Positions 11,690-23,800 of a stretch of 64,000 nt of DNA are shown here, one piece after another. Source of the stretch: Paguma larvata (Eukaryota > Chordata > Mammalia > Carnivora > Viverridae); assembly GCA_030068075.1 (NCBI GenBank), contig CM057835.1, forward strand, positions 71,687,895-71,751,894, given 5' to 3'. Position numbers and translations under genes: made by a program. Under the pieces are notes generated by a model. That model ran no database searches and was not told the DNA's origin. It worked only from the letters and a program-made list of their open reading frames with translations. The stretch's first letter is position 1, and each line of letters begins with the position of its first letter.

Positions 11690-11813
11690 GACGCCTGAGT
11701 GGTTCGGTTGGTTGAAATCAGTCTGACTCTTGATTTCAGCTCAGGTCATGATCTCAGGGTCATGAGATTGAGCCCCAGGTCAGGCTTTGCACTGAGCATG
11801 GAGCCTGCTTAAG

Positions 11814-11872
<59 letters not shown>

Positions 11873-11930
11873 CTTCCTCTATCCCCAGCTCATGCTCTCT
11901 TTCTCTCTCAAAAATAAAAATAAAATAAAA
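11690..11930 (+). mobile_element. Carnivore tRNA-Lys SINE with long (CT)n
   Basis: Forward copy inserted in L1: head GGACGCCTGAGTGGTTCGGT, body CATGGAGCCTGCTTAAGATT, then an unusually long (CT)n run at about 11815-11872 and a tail with AAAAATAAAAATAAAATAAA. Confidence 0.88.
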
Positions 11931-12009
11931 ATATATACATGTTAAAAAAATAAACAAAAATTTAAAAAGCAAGACCCAACTGCATGCTACCTGTAAGAAA
12001 CACACTTTA

Positions 12010-12199
12010 ACATCTTTTTATTTTTTAAATGTTTATTTTATTTTGAGAGAGAGAGTATGAGTGAGGGAGGGGCAGATAGAGAGAATCCGACACTCAGCTC
12101 AGAGCCTGACTTGGGGCTGAGTCCCATGACCACAAGACCATGACTCCAGCCAATATCAAGAATTAGACGCTTAACCCACTGAGCTACCCAGGCACCCCT
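12010..12199 (-). mobile_element. Carnivore tRNA-Lys SINE
   Basis: Reverse-strand copy within L1, from TTTTTATTTTTTAAATG to CTGAGCTACCCAGGCACCCC. Confidence 0.88.
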
Positions 12200-12551
12200 C
12201 ATTAACATAGAACCACCCAACAAAAGCAGAATTCTTCTCAAGTGCACACAGAACATTTACCAGAATTCAAAAGCCTTCAAAACAATACTAACTATGTTGT
12301 CTGACCACAACGGAATTAAATTAGAAATCATTAACAGAAAGATCTTTGGGAAAATCTCTAAATATTTGGAAACAAAATAACACACAACCATGGATCAAAG
12401 AAGAAACCAAAAGAGAAATTAGTATTTGGAACAGGCTTTTATATGGAAATACTGAACATATTAGAAATTGTGGGATACCACTGAAACGGAACTTAGTGGC
12501 AGAGGGAGGGGTGTGACTTATAGCATTAAACATTTGTATTAGAAAAAAAGA

Positions 12552-12740
12552 AGGCATCTTAGTGGCTCAGTTGGTTGAATGTCTGACTTCACCTCAGGTC
12601 ATGATCTCATGGCTCCAGAGTTTGAGACCCACGGAGTCTGCTTTGGATCTTCTGACTCCCTCTTTATGCCCCTCTCACACTTCTCTCTCTCTCTCTCTTA
12701 AAAAAAAACTAAATAAATAAAACATTAAAAAAAAAAAAGA
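12552..12740 (+). mobile_element. Carnivore tRNA-Lys SINE
   Basis: Forward copy within L1: head AAGGCATCTTAGTGGCTCAG, GACTTCACCTCAGGTCATGA, short CT block, and tail AAATAAATAAAACATTAAAA. Confidence 0.86.
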
Positions 12741-13716
12741 AAGGTTTCAGGTCAATGATCTTAGCTATATTAATACCAGACAAGAAGATTCATTTAAGAA
12801 TCTAGAAAAAGAAGAGCCAATAAAATCTAAAATAAGCAAAAGAAAGGAAATAAAGATCAAAGTGGATATCAGTGAAATAGAAAACAGAAAAAAAAAACAT
12901 AAAGAAAAATCAATGTAACCAAAAGATGATTCTTTAACAAGATCAATAAAATTGATAAACCTCTAGCCAGATTGGTCAGGAAAGAAAAAAAAAAAAAAGA
13001 TGCCAATTACTAACTTCATGAATGAAATGAGAGAGATGACTACTACAGATTCTACAGATATCGAAAGGAAATATTATGAAACGTTTTATGCCAACAAATT
13101 TAACAACTTAGATTAAATGGACAAATTCCTTAAAAGACCCAAAATACTGATGCTTACTCAAGATGTAACTAACTTGAATAGTCCTATCTCTGTTAAGGAA
13201 ACTGGTATTGTAGCTGAAAACCTTCTAAAAAAAAAAATTCAGGCCCATGTCCCTTCACTAAGGGATTCTACCAAATACTTAAAAAGAAATAATGCTAATT
13301 CTCTACAAACTCTTCCTAAAAAAGAAGAGAAGGGAACGGTTTCTCAACTCATTCTTTGAGTAGGGTACCAGCATTATCCTGATAAGCAACACCATGCAGG
13401 CAATCATATTACAAGAAAAGAAAACCACACTGAGATACCCCTAGCCAAGAGAAAAGGAAATATATGTTCATGCAAAACCTTGTACATGAATCTTCATGGC
13501 AGCTTTATTTGTTAGAGCTAAAAACTGGAAACAACCCAAATGTCCACTGACAGGTGAATGAATGGCGGTATATGCATTCAGTAAAATACTACTCAACAAT
13601 TAAGAGGCACTACTGATGTAGACAACATCGTGGGAGTCTCGAAATAATTATGCTGAGTGAAAGAAGTCATATAAAAAAGAGTACACCCCTTATTCTTCCA
13701 TACATCTAAAACTGTA

Positions 13717-13830
13717 GGGGTGCCTGGCTCAATTGGGAGAGCATCCGACTCTTGATCTCAGGTTCATGAGTTCGAGCTCCACGTTGGGTGTAAAGATTAC
13801 TAAAAGAATAAACAATCTTAAAAAAAAAAA
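13717..13830 (+). mobile_element. Short-type carnivore tRNA-Lys SINE
   Basis: Forward short form: GGGGTGCCTGGCTCAATTGG head, GTTCGAGCTCCACGTTGGGT, and an A-rich tail. It sits within the L1 3' UTR-like sequence. Confidence 0.85.
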
Positions 13831-14113
13831 GTCTAGAAAATGCAACCTAATGTAAAGGGAAAGCAAGCAGGTCAAGGTCCCCCCTGCTTGGGGAAAGGGG
13901 GGGGCAAGGAGGGGCAGGAGGGATGCATTACCAATGGGCACCAGGAAACTGTTGGAAATGACAGATATCTTTACTGTCTCGATCCTGGTAGTGGTTTCAT
14001 GGAAGTCAAAATATACTATATTGTACACTTTAAATTGTAACATTTGTTATGTCTACTTTATTATATTTCAATGGTACTACAATGAAGAATTATTTTTTAA
14101 AATGATACAATTT

Positions 14114-14280
14114 ATTTATGTTTTAATTTTTTGGAAAGTTTATTCATTTTGAGAGAGGGAGAGTGGGGAGGGGCAGAGAGAGAGGGAAAGAGAATCCCAA
14201 GCAGGCTCTTCACTGTTAGCGCCCTGCCCAGTGACATCAAGAGCTGGACACTTAACCTACTAAGCCACCTAGGCGCCCTA
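14114..14280 (-). mobile_element. Carnivore tRNA-Lys SINE with target-site duplication
   Basis: Reverse-strand copy flanked by exact direct repeats AAAATGATACAATTT at 14099-14113 and 14281-14295, its target-site duplication. The head reads TAAGCCACCTAGGCGCCC. Confidence 0.92.
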
Positions 14281-14307
14281 AAAATGATACAATTTTTAAA
14301 AACTAAG

Positions 14308-14513
14308 GGGCACCTGAGTGGCTCAGTCGGTTGGGCGTCTGACTTCAGCTCAGGTCATGATCTCGAGGTTTGTGGGTTTGAGCCCCATGTCGGGCTCTGT
14401 GCTGACAGCTCGGAGCTTGGAGCCTGCTTCAGATTCTGTGTCTCCCTCTCTTTCTGCCCTTCCCTGTTCTCTGTCTCTTTCTCTCAAAAATAAAATAAAC
14501 ATTAAAAAATTGA
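14308..14513 (+). mobile_element. Carnivore tRNA-Lys SINE
   Basis: Forward full-length copy: GGGGCACCTGAGTGGCTCAG head, GAGCCCCATGTCGGGCTCTG, CT-rich block, and tail AAAAATAAAATAAACATTAA. Confidence 0.92.
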
Positions 14514-14515
14514 AG

Positions 14516-14608
14516 GGGTGCCTGGGTGGCTCAGTCGGTTAAGCATCCAGCTCTTGATTTCAGCTTGGGTCATGATCTCATGGTTTGCGAGTTCAAACCC
14601 TGCACAGG
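14516..14608 (+). mobile_element. Truncated carnivore SINE (tRNA head only)
   Basis: Only the tRNA-derived head is present: GGGGTGCCTGGGTGGCTCAG through GCGAGTTCAAACCCTGCAC. Body, CT block and tail are missing and GC-rich sequence without SINEs begins at once. The break marks the edge of the AT-rich repeat field. Confidence 0.88.
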
Positions 14609-17600
14609 TATCTTTTCTACATGCTTCCCTTTGATGCTTTTAAGGTCCTGGCAAGGCAGGTTTAGGCTTGAGGAGGCTGATGTCCAGAGAGGTGGAGGCA
14701 CCCAGACTTGTCCCAGACTGTCTGATGTGGGCGTGGATGCCGCACCCCTGAACATGGGGCTGGGCTTCATTCCGTCTGACGTGTACTTCCGAACCCACTC
14801 CCCATTTCCTTTTCAATCCTGGATCCTCACTGCTCCCCGCCCTCCTCCCCAATTTTGCATATAAGGAAACAGGCCCAGGGAAGTCCTGATTGGTCCTGCT
14901 TTAGGGGCAATGTGGCTGAGGGTCCCTTCCGCAGCAGGACGTCTGCCATCAGAGCCCCCGTGATGGTCTCCTGTATCGAATGGTGTCTTTGGCAGAGGCT
15001 TGCCCAAGAGTTCCGGTGAATCCTCAGCCCCCAGGCTGGCTATGGGACAGGGAGCATCAGGTAGGAGGTAGCATCACAGACAAGGTGGGCCTCCTCGCTC
15101 ACATCCCAGCTTCTCCAATTTCTAGCTCTTTGACTTTGGACAGACCACTAGACCTGTTCCTGTTTCAGCTTACTCACTCGCAAGTATGAAGAGCACTAAA
15201 GGAACGTAAAGCCATCGGAACGATAGTTGGCCAACAGACAGGCTACGGAAGCGCCCTCCAAATAAATGCATGGCTTCAGTTCTAGTCCCAAAGGTTTGGG
15301 CTCCTGCCATTTCCATCCAGAGAGCCCTGGGTAGAGGCCCCACTGATGCTGAAGAGTGTCTGCCCTGTGCCCCCCACGCAGCAGGCACTTTCCAAACCTT
15401 ATGTCATGCTCTCTCCAGCAGGACAAGGGGAGACTTGGTGTACCTAGTTCCCAAGATGAAGGAATGGACCTTGAGAGGACACCACCAGTGGGTGACAGAG
15501 CTGGGGCCAGGCCAAGCCTGTCTGCCTCCAAGACTGGGCCTGGGCAAGGCCCACCTGCTGCCTCTTGGGTCTGGAACTTGGGCTGGAGCCCACCTGGCAG
15601 GTCCTCTCTGCCCACTGAGCTTCGAGAGGCACAAGCCCCCTCCTCTTGGAGTGTACCTGCCTGTAGAGTAGCCTCACTGGTGGCCGTGAGGCCCTGACGT
15701 GAGGGCCCGTGAAGGAGTTGTGGACACCTGCCTGGCAACAAGGCCAGCCCTCTTCTCTTGAGCTGCTTTATGCTCTAGCTCAGCTATTGCGTTGCGTGCC
15801 TCTGCCTGAGAGGCGGGGAGATTGAGACCAGCTGCCGCCGCCTGAATTCTCCCAGAGCTCACCCAGTGACTCCCGGCTCAGGTCCTCACACCATCCTGGT
15901 AGGAGTCTCTCCCAGAGGCGACGTTCAAGGTTTGTGGGCTGGATTGGGGCCAGTGGTGGGCAGGGAGTGAGGGGGGCAGGAGGGCAGGAGGGCCAGAGCG
16001 CTTGGCATTTCTCCAGCAAGGAGTCTCAGGAGAACACTGCTGCCTGCCTGTGACGGACTTACCAGCCTGCCCAGTGCAAGGCTGGCTTCCTTCTCCTCTC
16101 TGCTGGCCCCTTTCATCTCCCACCCTGCTTTGCTTTGCTCCTGGGAGCCCGAGCCCCCTGATCCAGAGTAAAAGCACAATGGGCAAGCCCGTGTCTTTAA
16201 AACAAGGGGGACTGAGAGGGCCAGGACCCCAGGCTGGAGGGTTGAGAGCTGGAAGGGACTGTGGACATGCAGCCCTATTTAACCAAGGCAGGGAAAGAGG
16301 AGGCCCTGGCCAGGTCCCAACAGGAAGTCAGGAGCAGAGCTGGGCTGAACCTGGTGTTCTTCACACTCTTCCCACCGCCTCCGGATAAGGCTTCCTCCAA
16401 AAGCAGCCAGACTGGCAGGGGCTTCCCCTCGGGGTGGGCAGGCAGTGGTAGAGAGGGAGCTCCTTTTCCTTTCTCCCCACCTCCTGCCTGGTCCTGGAAC
16501 CCAGCACCACCCCATCCTTGCCCTTCTTGGTCATCCCCTTTCTGGCCCAAGGGGCTATTATGTATCTGGCCAGCCTGGAATCTGTGCTGACTCATGGTCC
16601 CCGTGGGCCCATCTGTGGAGGAGGGTTAGCTGGTGGGCCTGGGTACGTGGGTCCAGGGAGACTCCTACCTTCTCTTTGGCCCATGGGGCTTTTCTCTGCC
16701 TCCAGGTCTCTCCTCATCCGTGAGGATCCCCACCGCCCCAGACCTGACCTGGCTCTGCATGGGAGACTTAGGCAGCTGGCTTCTCCACTCTGGGCCTCAG
16801 TTTCCCACCACCCATCCCAGACATGTTTAAATTCCTTCCTTGTCTTTGCCCTGCCCAGCTCCTAGTTGGGCTGTACTCCAGCTCTCCACACAAGGCTGTG
16901 AGGGTGACCATGGCTTTAGAATTCCGATCGGGAGCTTGCCCTGATGGTGCTTGTGGGGAGGGAAGATAGTCCCTTGCTGTGAGCAGACCACCCCTGGGGC
17001 AGGCCTATGAATGCTCCACCCCAAGTCCCCTGCTGCTGGATGTACCCACCTCCACCTCTTGCATGTTTCTTGGGGTCCCCTAGAGGGGAGGACTGTACAC
17101 GTGGGCCTGCAGGGCCTGGAAGGAACACACAAGCCCTTTGTCTCTGGTCTAAGGTATCTCCTAACCCCATGGAGTTCCCCACTGACTAAGTACAGGGAGC
17201 CTGGGGGGTGGGTGCTAGGGGTTGGTGGGCAGCACTTGTCCTGTAGGAGATGAACCTCGCCTCCTGTCAGCACAGTCTTGTCCTCAGCCCAAGAGGCTCT
17301 GGTGGGGAGGTCAGCGTTCTGGGCTCAGGCACAAGATTGCTGTGGGGCTCCATCCTGAGCTTTGCCCCTCTGTGCCTTCCCAACCTGCTCCTCTACAAGC
17401 CCCACCCAAAGATGAAGGCCAGGTCCTTGGAGACCTCCCCTAACTCCCCAGCCCACAGATGGACCTGACCCCCATACCTTGGTGTCTGTCCAGGGAGCAG
17501 TACCTGGGGTAAGTCGGTGAGAGTTGGTCCCTCCCTTTCAGGTGTGCAGTGTCCCTGAGTCTTTGGCCACCCCTCCTCCCCACCCCAGAAGCAGGCTGGC

Positions 17601-17884
17601 GCTCAGTGGCCCTGAGGTCCATGGTGCAGAAAGGCTGAGGCAGAGGGGGGGCATCACTGTTTACTGTGGGACCGGCACAGCAGGTGCTGGGCCCTCCTGC
17701 TGAGGGAAGTCTGAGACTCCATCCTGGGCTGATCATCTAGGCTCTAGTGAACCCATTCTCCTTCCATCCCCTTAATCCCAGGCTGAGCATTTACACTGGA
17801 TTTCTGGGGACCTAGAAGGCCCCCATCATCCCCCATCCCATGTGCCACTGGCAGTCAGGTAGCAGTAGCCAGGGTGGTGGCAGG
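14609..17884. other. GC-rich intergenic DNA between SNRPD3 and LRRC75B
   Basis: GC-rich single-copy-like sequence with no carnivore SINE. Long overlapping open frames on both strands (for example 15196-15741 reverse) come from base composition: none has a recognisable domain, start context or splice pattern. Short pieces near 15.1 and 16.8 kb resemble MIR-type sequence (CTGGGCCTCAGTTTCCC-like). The part nearest LRRC75B will include that gene's 3' UTR. On the reverse strand the variant poly(A) hexamer AGTAAA occurs at 17660-17665, about 220 bases past the stop, but its use is unproven. Confidence 0.6.
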
Positions 17885-20800
17885 TCACCTCGTGCAGCAG
17901 GCCTGGGGCTCCGACCCTGGCCCAGCAGCTGCGGAGCCCCAGGTGGAGGCAGCAGAGGTGGCCCCGGCCGCACCGCCCTCGGGCTCGAGGTCCAGGCTCT
18001 CATAGATGGTGGGGAGTGAGGTGCGCTGGCTCAGCCGCCGGCGCAGGCCGACCAGCAGGGGCTGGGGCAAGGAGGCCACGTCCACATTGTTGCCCAGGTC
18101 CACCCAGGCCAGCGCGGGGAACTTGGTGGAGTCCTTGACAGCCTCAGTGAGCTCGCGGGCAGTGGCCCGCGTCAGCCTGTTGCCGTTGAGCAGGAGCTGG
18201 GTGAGGCAGGGCAGCGCCCAGAGGCTGGGCAGCAGCGGGCGCAACAGCTCGTCACTCAGCCCCGTGAAGCTCAGGTCCAGCACCGCGAGCCCAGCTCCCT
18301 GGCTTCCCAGGTAGCGCACAATGTGCTGTACATCCCGTGCCGACAGTGGAATCCCCGAAAGGCTCACGGTCTCCCCCGCCAGCTGAGTCATCTGGAGGCT
18401 GCTCTTGAGGCTGTGGAAAGGTCGCAGGCAAAGATGGACTGAGCAAGGGTCCTCGGCCCAGGCAGGTCCCTACTGACTGCAGACGATGACCCGTCAGGGC
18501 AGCCCTCAGTGGTGGAGGGGCCCGGGCCCTACGATCAGGCCAAGCTGGGATCACACTGCTACTTTCTACGTGGGTGGCCATGGACCGTTCTTGGAACCTC
18601 TCTGAGCCTCAGTTTCTCCTTTGGTGAAAAGAGGGCCTGGCTGTTGTGAGGGATAAAGATAAATGTATTGAGTTTCCACGAGCTATTATTATTATAAAAA
18701 CCGACTGTGTGCCCGCATTGCCACGCCTCTTGTACCTATTGCCTCACTTATTTTTATGCTAACCGAGTAGAGTCAGAATGATTATCCCATTCTGCAGAGG
18801 AGCATCTGAGGCTCACAGAGGTGATAGGACTCCTCCGTACTTCGTATCACGAAGAGGGTACCCGGGTCTTCAAATTAAGGTGCTCTGACTCCTGCCCCCA
18901 CCTTTTCCTCCATGCCTCCTGTAAGGTCAACCCTTTAGGGGTAAGGATAGATGTTCCTATGAGGGTTCCTATAGGGTATCCGGCTATCCCCCTGGCCTTG
19001 GGGGCTAGAGAGGGGACAGACCCAGGGTAGCAAGAGGGGAAGTGTTGAGAGGTGCGGGGATGGGCAGTTGGGAGGTGAAGGGCGGTGAAAGGTTCCCTGT
19101 GTTCTAAGCTGGAAAAGAAGTTTAGAGACTGAGTAGGGTCCCCACCGCCCCTGGAATCTCCCTCTAGGTCTCTCCTGTCATTTGAACATGGCCCACTAGG
19201 GAGACAGGCAGTGGGACCACCTTCAGGGCCCTCACCCACCATGGCAGGGAACAACCTCATGGGCTCTGGGCTCATCATGAACCACCAGGCTCAAGGAAGG
19301 GGAGGGTGGCAGGGGTGCGGCAGGGAACAAGCAGGGGAGAGCACTGGCGCTGTGGTTCTGCTCCCTAGACCATGGATGTCGGCAGCAGGTCTGCAGTAGG
19401 TCCCTAGGCTGAGTCGGGCCACAACACGGTGATGGAGTGACTGGGAAGGGGACCCCATGGCAGAGCAGTCTATCAGGCTCACTGCGGAGGCCTTGGCCTC
19501 AGGCTGCTCAGCAAAGGCTTTTCAAAGAGCTGTAGAAAAATGAGGGCAGAGTGTGGCCTTGGGCCAGCCATTTTGCCTCTCCTAACCTCAGTTTCCTTCC
19601 CTGTAAAATGGTAATCATGACCCAGAATCTGTCTCCCTCACACCTGTTGTGAGTCTGCTGGGGTTCTCTTAGTCCGGGTGGGGATCAGGCCCTGTGACAG
19701 GCCAGGGATTGAGGGGCGAGCGAACGGCAGGAGGCAGGTCACACAGAGGGTGCAGTTTGGCTGGGGGAGCATTCCAGAGCTGTGCTCCAGACAAGTGTGG
19801 GGGGCTCACATGGCAGGGTTTCAGGCACCAGCCTCTTGTTGAGCTGCTTCTCCATGTCAGCCTAGGAAGGGACCCTAAGGGGCCATGAAGCAGGGCTGTG
19901 GCTGGGTTCCCCTTACCAGCTCTGGGTCTTCCTCTGGAGCAGGCTGGATCCTCGCTGCCGCTTGGAGTGAGGGGTGAGGTGGTAGATGAGCTGTCGGCAG
20001 ATCTTGTCCGAGGACTTCCAGAGCTCGTGGTCCTGTAAGGAGGCAGTGTTGTCAGGATGAGGCCGAGCCCCTCCCATGCCCCTCCGGGGCCTTCGGGATC
20101 CAAGTGTGTGCTCCAGCACATGATTCATCATGGATCACTGAGCTGCCCACTAACCTCCCCCTCCCACCCCCCACCCTGGCTGTGGCCTGGCACAGAGCCA
20201 GGGGAGGCTGCCCATTGGGAGCTGGACAGGCTGGTCTGAGGCCCGCAGTGCCCGGCGGGAGGATGCCTAGACAATGGGGCCTTGTTCCCTGTCCTCAGGC
20301 CCAAGGCCAGTGTCTCGGGCTATCAGCCGGCTCCCTGCCCACCCTCAGCGCTCCGGGGGGACTCGCCACAGGGGGAGGCAGAACCAGACCCCTCCAGGGA
20401 GCCCTGCTCCACTGACGCCACCCCCGGGGAATAGGAACAAGCCAGGTCAGCATGCTCTTCTTCCTCTCACTCTCCAAAGCTAGACTGTGCCTGTGGGGCC
20501 TGGGTCTGGGCTGCCAGGGCTGGGGGGGTTAATGTGTTCCATCACCACCACCTAGTCTCTTCTGGGCCTAAGTGGGCCCTCGTAGAGACCTAGCTTGGGG
20601 TGGAAAAACAGGGATGCTCTGCTTTCCACAAAGCTGGCACTGAGCACGCTCCACTACCCAGCGCATTCTCTATCCTGTCCTTCTGTTAACAGTGCGTACA
20701 CACAGTGGCAGCAAGCCCTGGCAGTCACTATGATAGCTCTAGGCTGGCTTCAGAATCTTTGGTGACGCCTGCATATAGATGTGGGAGTTCAGAGCTGGCG

Positions 20801-23800
20801 GGGCCTATAGTCGGCACTCTTGTTTTGCACAGGGATTCACTGGGCCTCATGGATGGGGGCTGGTGGCTGTGTCAGGAGCCCAGGAACTTCAGTGCTCGTG
20901 GCAGGATGTAGAGTGGGGTTGGGAGCAGATGTGGTGGCATGGAAGGAAGGGGGATGGAGGCCGCAGGTGGCAGACACCAATTCAACATGAGGAAGGATTT
21001 GCTTGTGGCTCACGCTGCTATGGGCAGTGGTGAGCATTCGTCCCCAAGTGTGTCCGTTCAGGATGGGGACATGTGGACAGGGGTTCCAGCCTAGGGTGGC
21101 TCTCTTCTGGCCCCAGAAACTCAGAGGCTTGGAGTTCTATTCCATCAGTGGATTTGTCAGAGCATTCTATGTCCCACAGGGTCCCAGTATGACTTCCTGC
21201 CTGGGTCCCTGGTCTTGGCGCACAGTGCTGCCATTCAGGAAGCAGGTCTACCCAACATATGGCTTTTCAGGTGTAGGAAAGCACAGCTCACCTGTGTTCC
21301 AGCTGCTTGCCAGCCTAATACACTGAAACTGCCCTCAGGTCCCAGAGAGGGACAGTGACCTGGTTAAGGCCTCAAAGCAAGCCAGATGAGGAACAAGGCT
21401 CCTAGCCCCCAGCCCTGGGCATCCCTGGCCCCTGTCAGCCACACGGCCCAGCCTGAGGTCCATGCCTACTGGCCTCACCGTCTTGGGGCACTGCAGGTCA
21501 CGGGCCAGGTTCACAAGCAGGTCATGGGAGATAGGGTCCACCAGATTGAGGAAGGCCACATTCCTATAGAGGATGTCGGTGAGGAGGGTCCCCTCGAGGC
21601 CCAGGTCCTGTGAGCGGTGAGGAGAATTGAGTGAGCCAGGAGGTGGGCTCTCGCTTTTCCAGGCCCCCATCGAAGCTGGCCCCTCACATCATTCCCCTCT
21701 ATCTGTCTCCCTCCCTGAGGCTTGCAGGAGTCTCTTCCCAGGTAGCGATGACCCAACTGTCCAGGGGCACGTGGACCCTTTGGCTGAGGAGAGTGTCAGT
21801 GCATCCGGGGCTTCAGGGAGGTGATAAGCAGATTCTGAAACCGTTAGACTGGTTCCCTGGAGGCGAAACACGGTACTGTGACACCTGCCTCCTCTGGGGT
21901 TGGGCTTGTCCGGAGGGTTCTTTGGGAGACCCTCTGATGACCCCCAAATGCTGCTGTCCTCCAGCATTCCCTTTGCCTCCGGAAGAGTCTTTTGCCTCTT
22001 CTACCTATTTCCAAGCTCTCCTGAGCAGTGGCCACAACCGTTTGCTGACAGGTCCAGATCCCTTTTGCGGGGATGGACCTCTCTTTCAGCTCAGATGTCC
22101 CAAAGGCATCTTAGATTGAATGCGATCACCCCCTGCCCTGAAGCTGGCCTCACCTCCTATGACCCAGCTCAGTAAAGGGCGTCACTATCCCCATTTCCCC
22201 AGCACTTGGGCAGGAGCCCAGAACCACCCCACCCTCTTCCCTCATCCCTCTCTGCCTAGCTGTCCCTCCCCACTGCTCAAGGAGGTGCAGGCCTCTCTCC
22301 CTAACAGACTCCTCCTGGGCCTCTTGGCCTTCCAACACCCATCTAGTCTCACCCTTGGGCTGCCAGATCCATGAACACACACCTAAGCATGACCCTTAAC
22401 CCCTTTGGTGGAGACCAAATTCTCTCGAGGTTGTATGACATTAGAGACTCACGCACAGCCTGGCATTCCCACCCTCCCCAGCCCACCAGCCTCCTTGTCC
22501 AGCCTCCACATCTCCCGCCCCTCACAGAGACCTCACAATTGGGCCCCTGGTCTGCCCGTGCCTTCCTGCCTTCAGTCCTTGGGCTTCTCCTCCTGGTGTG
22601 GCCCTGAACACCCTTTCAGAGCATCCATACTGACAAGCTGAGGGGCAGACATAGCCAGGAGGGACCTCCTGACCCCTGGGCCCTCCTCAAGCCAGAGTGA
22701 CAGGTTCTGTGCATAAGCCCCCTGTGCACTGGATTCTAGGCCACGTGGGAGTGCCATAACTGCAGAGTCCCTGTAGATTATGGGGCAGGACAGGCCCTTC
22801 ACAGGGGCAGGAATCCTGACCTCTGAGACACAAAAGGGCAACTTAGCTGGTTTCCCAGCTTAAAAAAAAAATGTCTTGCTGGTGCTTTAGGGTCCAGATG
22901 GCATCCCAGACAAAGATCTCTGCCTCTGGACGGTCTAGCTGTTTCGGTGCTGCTTTGCTGTTTGCATTTTAAACACCATTCAAGCCACAAATGCCAGCTA
23001 GAGAGGATCTAGAAGAGAGGGCTAGCTGGTGAGCCTGGGCTGACCCAGACAGGGCCCCAGACTGCAGCCACAGCCAGTCTTCTGCTGGTCTGGACTGTTC
23101 CTCTTAAAGGGCCAGCCCCACATTTCCAGCCCACTGAGCCCAGAGAAAGGAAACCCAGTGCAGCAGGAGTGAGGCTGGGAGACTCCTGGCCTTGACTGTC
23201 TCCTAATTTGCTCTGTGGCCCTAGGCTCACCACTGTTCTCCAAGCCTCAGTTTCTTCTCTCTAATCATCCACCTGCAGGCCAAACACCTGTGTGGCTAAT
23301 TTCAGATTGCAGTCCAGGCCAGTTGTGGTGGCAGTTGCTTTGGGAAGTGGGGATGCGGCCAGAGAGGGAAGTGGCTTGCCCGGTGACGCTGGGACCAGAA
23401 CTCATGTCTCCTAGGGCACCCCAGGCTGGCCCAGGTACCTGGTGTGTGTGTGGGACCAGAGGTGGCCCTGCCCAGCTCTCACCCGGTCCAGATGTGGTGT
23501 TGTGAAGTACAGATGCCAGGTGTATGTACTCAAGGGGTGCGAGCTGCCTGTTAGGATGGGTGATGTGAGTTGTAGCTCTGTCTGGGCTGCCACGGTGTCA
23601 TGGGGAGGTTGCACCGGTCGACCAGCTGGGCTGTCAGTTCCCAGGGTCCTCTCTCCAGGGTCCTGTGCAGTGCCCCCCCCCTCGGCCCCCACCATGGAGG
23701 AGCCGAAAGCTGCCCTCTTCCCATTGCCCCTCAGTACAAGATGTCATCCCCCTCCCACCATCCCCCTCTCACTCCTCCCAGCGCCACTCCTTTCCTGCCA

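Larger units (their letters stand above)
11560..14113 (+). mobile_element. LINE-1 ORF2 to 3' UTR remnant (sense), interrupted by SINEs
   Basis: Decayed L1 in sense orientation. Recognisable ORF2 stretches include AGCAAGACCCAACTGCATGC near 11968, CAGAATTCTTCTCAAGTGCA near 12230, ATCAATAAAATTGATAAACC near 12942 and the TTTTATGCCAACAAATTTAA region near 13085. The 3' UTR-like part (13.4-14.1 kb) includes CTGGAAACAACCCAAATGTC and TTGTACACTTTAAATTGTAA. Many stops and gaps. An 80-codon open stretch at 13117-13359 is a remnant of ORF2, not a gene. Confidence 0.82.

Noticed and set aside
13117..13359. 80-codon frame suggesting a small gene
   Set aside because: It is a surviving piece of L1 ORF2, continuous with other ORF2 fragments on both sides.
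14131..14542. Frames of 74-120 codons with MAQSVGRLTSAQVMISRF-like starts
   Set aside because: These recur at many places in the window because they translate the tRNA-derived SINE head. They are not genes.
15196..15741. 181-codon reverse frame in the SNRPD3-LRRC75B spacer
   Set aside because: Several overlapping frames are open on both strands here and none has a recognisable family.
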